A stretch of 7,779 nt of DNA, taken from Bacillota bacterium (GTDB taxonomy: Bacteria; Bacillota; Bacilli; Lactobacillales; Enterococcaceae). The stretch spans positions 1-7,779 of the forward strand of contig JAEWFE010000255.1 of assembly GCA_023389005.1 (NCBI GenBank). The letters are read 5' to 3'. Below, piece after piece: positions 5,822 to 7,779 of this stretch (its first letter is position 1; every line of letters begins with the position of its first letter). The notes beneath the pieces were generated by a model. The model was not told the DNA's origin, searched no databases, and saw nothing but the letters and a program-made list of their open reading frames with translations. A program made the translations under genes and the position numbers.

Positions 5822-6505
5822 ATGTCAAAATCATTAGTAGAACAAACAACTGACCGCCTATTAGATTTAATTAAGGAAAAAGACTATCAAGTAGGCGATA
5901 AGCTAATGAATGAGTATGAGTTAGCTGAAGCATTGGATGTCAGTCGTAGTACCATCCGCGAAGCTGTTCGTAGTTTAGCTACTCGCAATGTTTTAGAAGT
6001 AAGACAGGGATCCGGTACCTATATAAGCCCCAAAAAAGGTGTATCAGAAGATCCGTTGGGTTTTTCGCTTGTCAAAGATGTAGCTAAATTGACCGCTGAT
6101 TTGTTTGAATTACGTTATTTATTAGAACCTAGAATTGCGGAATTAGTGGCGAAACGTGCAACTGCAGAAGAAGTGGCACAACTAGAAAAGATTGTTTTTG
6201 AAATTGAGTCGGCAATTGAACGGGAAGATCCTAAACATTTAGAACTAGATGTCGAGTTTCACTCAATGTTAGCGCGAATGAGTGGAAATATTGCAATGGA
6301 TAATTTGCTGCCGGTCATTAATCAGTCTATTCATTTGATTAATGCGAATTACACAACACGTAAGATGAAAAGTGATACCCTTCATTCTCATCGTCGCATT
6401 TTAAAAGCCATCCAAGAAAAAGATCCTGTTACTGCGTATGATGAAATGATGTTTCACATGCTTTCGGTTAAGAATAATGCATTTTCATCTGATGAATATT
6501 TGTAA
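5822..6505 (+). CDS. GntR-family (FadR subfamily, FCD domain) transcriptional regulator
   Basis: This is a 227-residue regulator, the likely glucuronate-responsive repressor of the locus. Residues about 5-70 form the GntR winged helix-turn-helix, with YELAEALDVSRSTIREAVRS as the recognition part and VRQGSGTYI as the wing. Residues about 85-215 form the all-helical FCD ligand domain. The expected metal/ligand residues are present: D143 and H147 (LDVEFHSML), H190 (HSHRRILKAI) and H212 (MMFHML). FCD regulators bind small carboxylates such as uronates, which fits the neighbouring genes. Start at 5822 is supported by the purine-rich AAGGTGGGGG at 5809-5817 or so. The gene has its own promoter between uidA and itself, and a terminator directly after it. 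Its last codons contain a copy of the presumed operator. It may be UxuR/ExuR-like in function, but the effector (glucuronate, fructuronate or another intermediate) is inference. Confidence 0.93.
   Translation: MSKSLVEQTTDRLLDLIKEKDYQVGDKLMNEYELAEALDVSRSTIREAVRSLATRNVLEVRQGSGTYISPKKGVSEDPLGFSLVKDVAKLTADLFELRYLLEPRIAELVAKRATAEEVAQLEKIVFEIESAIEREDPKHLELDVEFHSMLARMSGNIAMDNLLPVINQSIHLINANYTTRKMKSDTLHSHRRILKAIQEKDPVTAYDEMMFHMLSVKNNAFSSDEYL
6483..6497. promoter_or_regulatory. Upstream operator of uxaC inside the regulator gene's 3' end
   Basis: TTTCATC-T-GATGAAT matches the symporter operator at 13 of 15 positions and keeps perfect 6-bp arms TTCATC/GATGAA. It lies in the last codons of the regulator gene (residues around SDEYL). 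Its centre (6490) is 74 bp from the operator within the uxaC promoter (6564), and the terminator hairpin lies between the two. Confidence 0.55.
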
Positions 6506-6538
6506 AAAGAGCGGAAAAAGAGAAAATCCGCTCTTTTT
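6504..6538 (+). terminator. Intrinsic terminator after the regulator gene
   Basis: A perfect 12-bp stem forms between AAAAAGAGCGGA (6504-6515) and TCCGCTCTTTTT (6527-6538) around an 11-base A-rich loop; the right arm is itself the T run. The repeat starts within the regulator's stop codon. It insulates uxaC from upstream transcription. Confidence 0.88.
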
Positions 6539-6550
6539 CTGCGCAAATCA

Positions 6551-6579
6551 TTGACAAATCATCGGATGAATTGTATAGT
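6551..6579 (+). promoter_or_regulatory. Strong promoter of uxaC
   Basis: A consensus -35 box TTGACA (6551-6556) and a -10 box TATAGT (6574-6579) are separated by 17 bases. The spacer is almost entirely occupied by the operator palindrome, so binding of the regulator would block polymerase directly. Transcription is predicted to start near 6586. Confidence 0.85.
6557..6571. promoter_or_regulatory. Operator in the -35/-10 spacer of the uxaC promoter
   Basis: AATCATC-G-GATGAAT differs at one base from the perfect palindrome upstream of the symporter gene. It fills the spacer between -35 and -10, the classic location for a repressor site. It is the strongest evidence that this motif is the operator of the local GntR/FadR-type repressor. 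Confidence 0.75.
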
Positions 6580-6584
6580 GTAAT

Positions 6585-6599
6585 TGTAAATCGCTTCCA
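6585..6599 (-). promoter_or_regulatory. cre-like element at the uxaC transcription start
   Basis: Read on the minus strand this is TGGAAGCGATTTACA. The left half TGGAAGCG fits the cre consensus, but the right half has one extra T compared with the element at 2309-2322 (GGAAGCGATTACA). It lies at about +1 to +14 of the predicted transcript, as its counterpart does. It could be a non-canonical CcpA site or a site for another shared regulator. Confidence 0.4.
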
Positions 6600-6632
6600 A
6601 TGAAAATAAAACAAAGAGAAAGGACAGTTCGC

Positions 6633-7779
6633 ATGACTTTTAACGATGAAAACTTTATGTTAAAAAATGAACCTGCAAAAAGGCTCTATCAAAAAGTCAA
6701 AGATCAACCCATTTTTGATTTTCACTGTCATTTGAGTCCGAAAGAAATTTATGAAGATCAAGTATTTGAAGATATTGTTGATTTATGGCTGGGAGGAGAC
6801 CATTATAAGTGGCGTTTGATGCGAGCGTATGGCGTTCCTGAAAAAGAAATTACCGGTTCTAGTGATAAATTGACAAAATTCAAGGCTTGGGCGAAAACAG
6901 TCAGTCATGCCTATGGCAATCCACTTTATCACTGGAGCCATTTGGAATTAAAAAATGTGTTTGGCATCACTGATTTATTAACAGAAGAAAATGCTGAAGA
7001 GATGTATCACAAGTTAAATCAAATTATTCATGACAAGAAATTGAGTCCCAGAAAATTAATCCAAATGAGCAAGGTAAACTTTATCGGAACAACAGACCAT
7101 CCACTAGACAATTTAGTGTGGCATGAAAAAATCGCGCAAGATACAGCTTTTCATGTTGAAGTTGCACCGACTTTCAGACCAGATGAAGTTTTTGTTGAGC
7201 ATGCCAATTTCAATGAATTTATTTCACGACTAGCTGAGGTAACTAACCAGAAGATTCATCGTTTTTGTGATGTCGTGGCTGCTTTAGAAGAACGCGTGAA
7301 ATACTTTGTTGATCATGGGTGTAAGGCAAGTGATATTAGTTTTGGTGAAGTTGTTTTTGAAAAGGTCAGTCAAGTACAATGTGACGAAATTCTAAAAAAA
7401 CGTTTGGCCAATCAGTATTTAACGCCATTAGAAGTGAGACAGTGGCAAAGTGCAATATTTAAAGAGCTATGCCGTTTATATCATCAATATGGTTTAGTCA
7501 CTCAAGTTCATTTTGGTGCCCTTCGCAATAATCATACGCAATTATATTCTAAGATTGGTCCAGATTGTGGCGTTGATTCGATGGGGGAACAAATGTATTT
7601 GACACAGAATCTAAATCTATTATTAGATGATTACGCTCGAAGCAATCAGTTACCTAAGATGATTTGGTATAATTTAAATCCGATTTATAATATCCCGCTA
7701 GCCAATACTTTAGCGAATTTCCAAGTGAATAATCATGGTATAAAAAGTCAATTGCAATATGGGGCGGCTTGGTGGTTTG
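6633..7779 (+). CDS. uxaC: Glucuronate isomerase (uronate isomerase), 3' end beyond window
   Basis: The first 382 codons of an enzyme usually about 470 residues long are visible, and the frame is open to the end of the window. It isomerises D-glucuronate to D-fructuronate (and D-galacturonate to D-tagaturonate), the first step after beta-glucuronidase. The amidohydrolase-type HxH metal motif is in FDFHCHLSP (H31, H33). Further family marks are IGTTDHPLDNL near residue 151, VHFGALRNNH near 292, GPDCGVDSMGE near 310, and WYNLNPIYNIPLA near 347; the sequence stops in the conserved AWWF segment. The position after TTD is usually aspartate (TTDDP) and is histidine here (H156). Start ATG at 6633 follows AAAGGA (6619-6624) by 8 bases. 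It has its own regulated promoter, and further uronate genes probably follow downstream. Confidence 0.95.
   Translation, partial: MTFNDENFMLKNEPAKRLYQKVKDQPIFDFHCHLSPKEIYEDQVFEDIVDLWLGGDHYKWRLMRAYGVPEKEITGSSDKLTKFKAWAKTVSHAYGNPLYHWSHLELKNVFGITDLLTEENAEEMYHKLNQIIHDKKLSPRKLIQMSKVNFIGTTDHPLDNLVWHEKIAQDTAFHVEVAPTFRPDEVFVEHANFNEFISRLAEVTNQKIHRFCDVVAALEERVKYFVDHGCKASDISFGEVVFEKVSQVQCDEILKKRLANQYLTPLEVRQWQSAIFKELCRLYHQYGLVTQVHFGALRNNHTQLYSKIGPDCGVDSMGEQMYLTQNLNLLLDDYARSNQLPKMIWYNLNPIYNIPLANTLANFQVNNHGIKSQLQYGAAWWF

Noticed and set aside
1..7779. CRISPR array, insertion sequence, tRNA or prophage signal
   Set aside because: I found no spaced direct repeats, terminal inverted repeats with a transposase, or cloverleaf-like sequence; the long gap at 1775-2273 shows none of these.

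Overview
The window looks like chromosomal DNA of a low-GC Gram-positive bacterium of the Lactobacillales, most likely Enterococcus. This rests on the A+T-rich composition, strong AGGAGG-type ribosome binding sites, extended TGn -10 promoters, a NapA-like Na+/H+ antiporter end, and a Gram-positive style glucuronide locus. The genus is an inference; no rRNA or marker gene is present. All recognised genes lie on the + strand.

Left part (1-1774): the 3' end of a CPA2-type Na+/H+ antiporter closes with a clear intrinsic terminator. A compact operon with its own promoter follows: a PadR-family repressor, a four-helix membrane protein with a DUF1129/HAAS-like soluble N-terminus, and a small basic protein I do not recognise. 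The genes overlap or nearly touch, and the operon ends in a strong, probably bidirectional terminator.

Middle (1775-2296): about 520 bases without a convincing gene. A 56-codon open frame on the - strand, lacking a credible start, may be a decayed gene end. The right half is very A+T rich and serves as the upstream control region of the next operon.

Right part (2297-7779): a glucuronide/glucuronate utilisation locus. A GPH-family symporter imports the glucuronide, cytoplasmic beta-glucuronidase (UidA) releases glucuronate, and glucuronate isomerase (UxaC, cut by the window end) converts it to fructuronate. A GntR/FadR-type regulator with an FCD ligand domain is encoded between uidA and uxaC and has its own promoter. 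The remaining steps (UxuB/UxuA, KdgK, KdgA) would be expected downstream but are not in view.

The most interesting content is regulatory. The palindrome TTCATC-N-GATGAA occurs upstream of the symporter promoter, between the -35 and -10 of the uxaC promoter, and again inside the 3' end of the regulator gene. A perfect half-site overlaps the -10 of the symporter promoter. The two sites at each promoter are 75 and 74 bp apart centre to centre, close to seven helical turns, which suggests repression by looping or by cooperative same-face binding. Both promoters also carry a cre-like GGAAGCGATT(T)ACA element at the predicted transcription start, suggesting shared carbon catabolite control.
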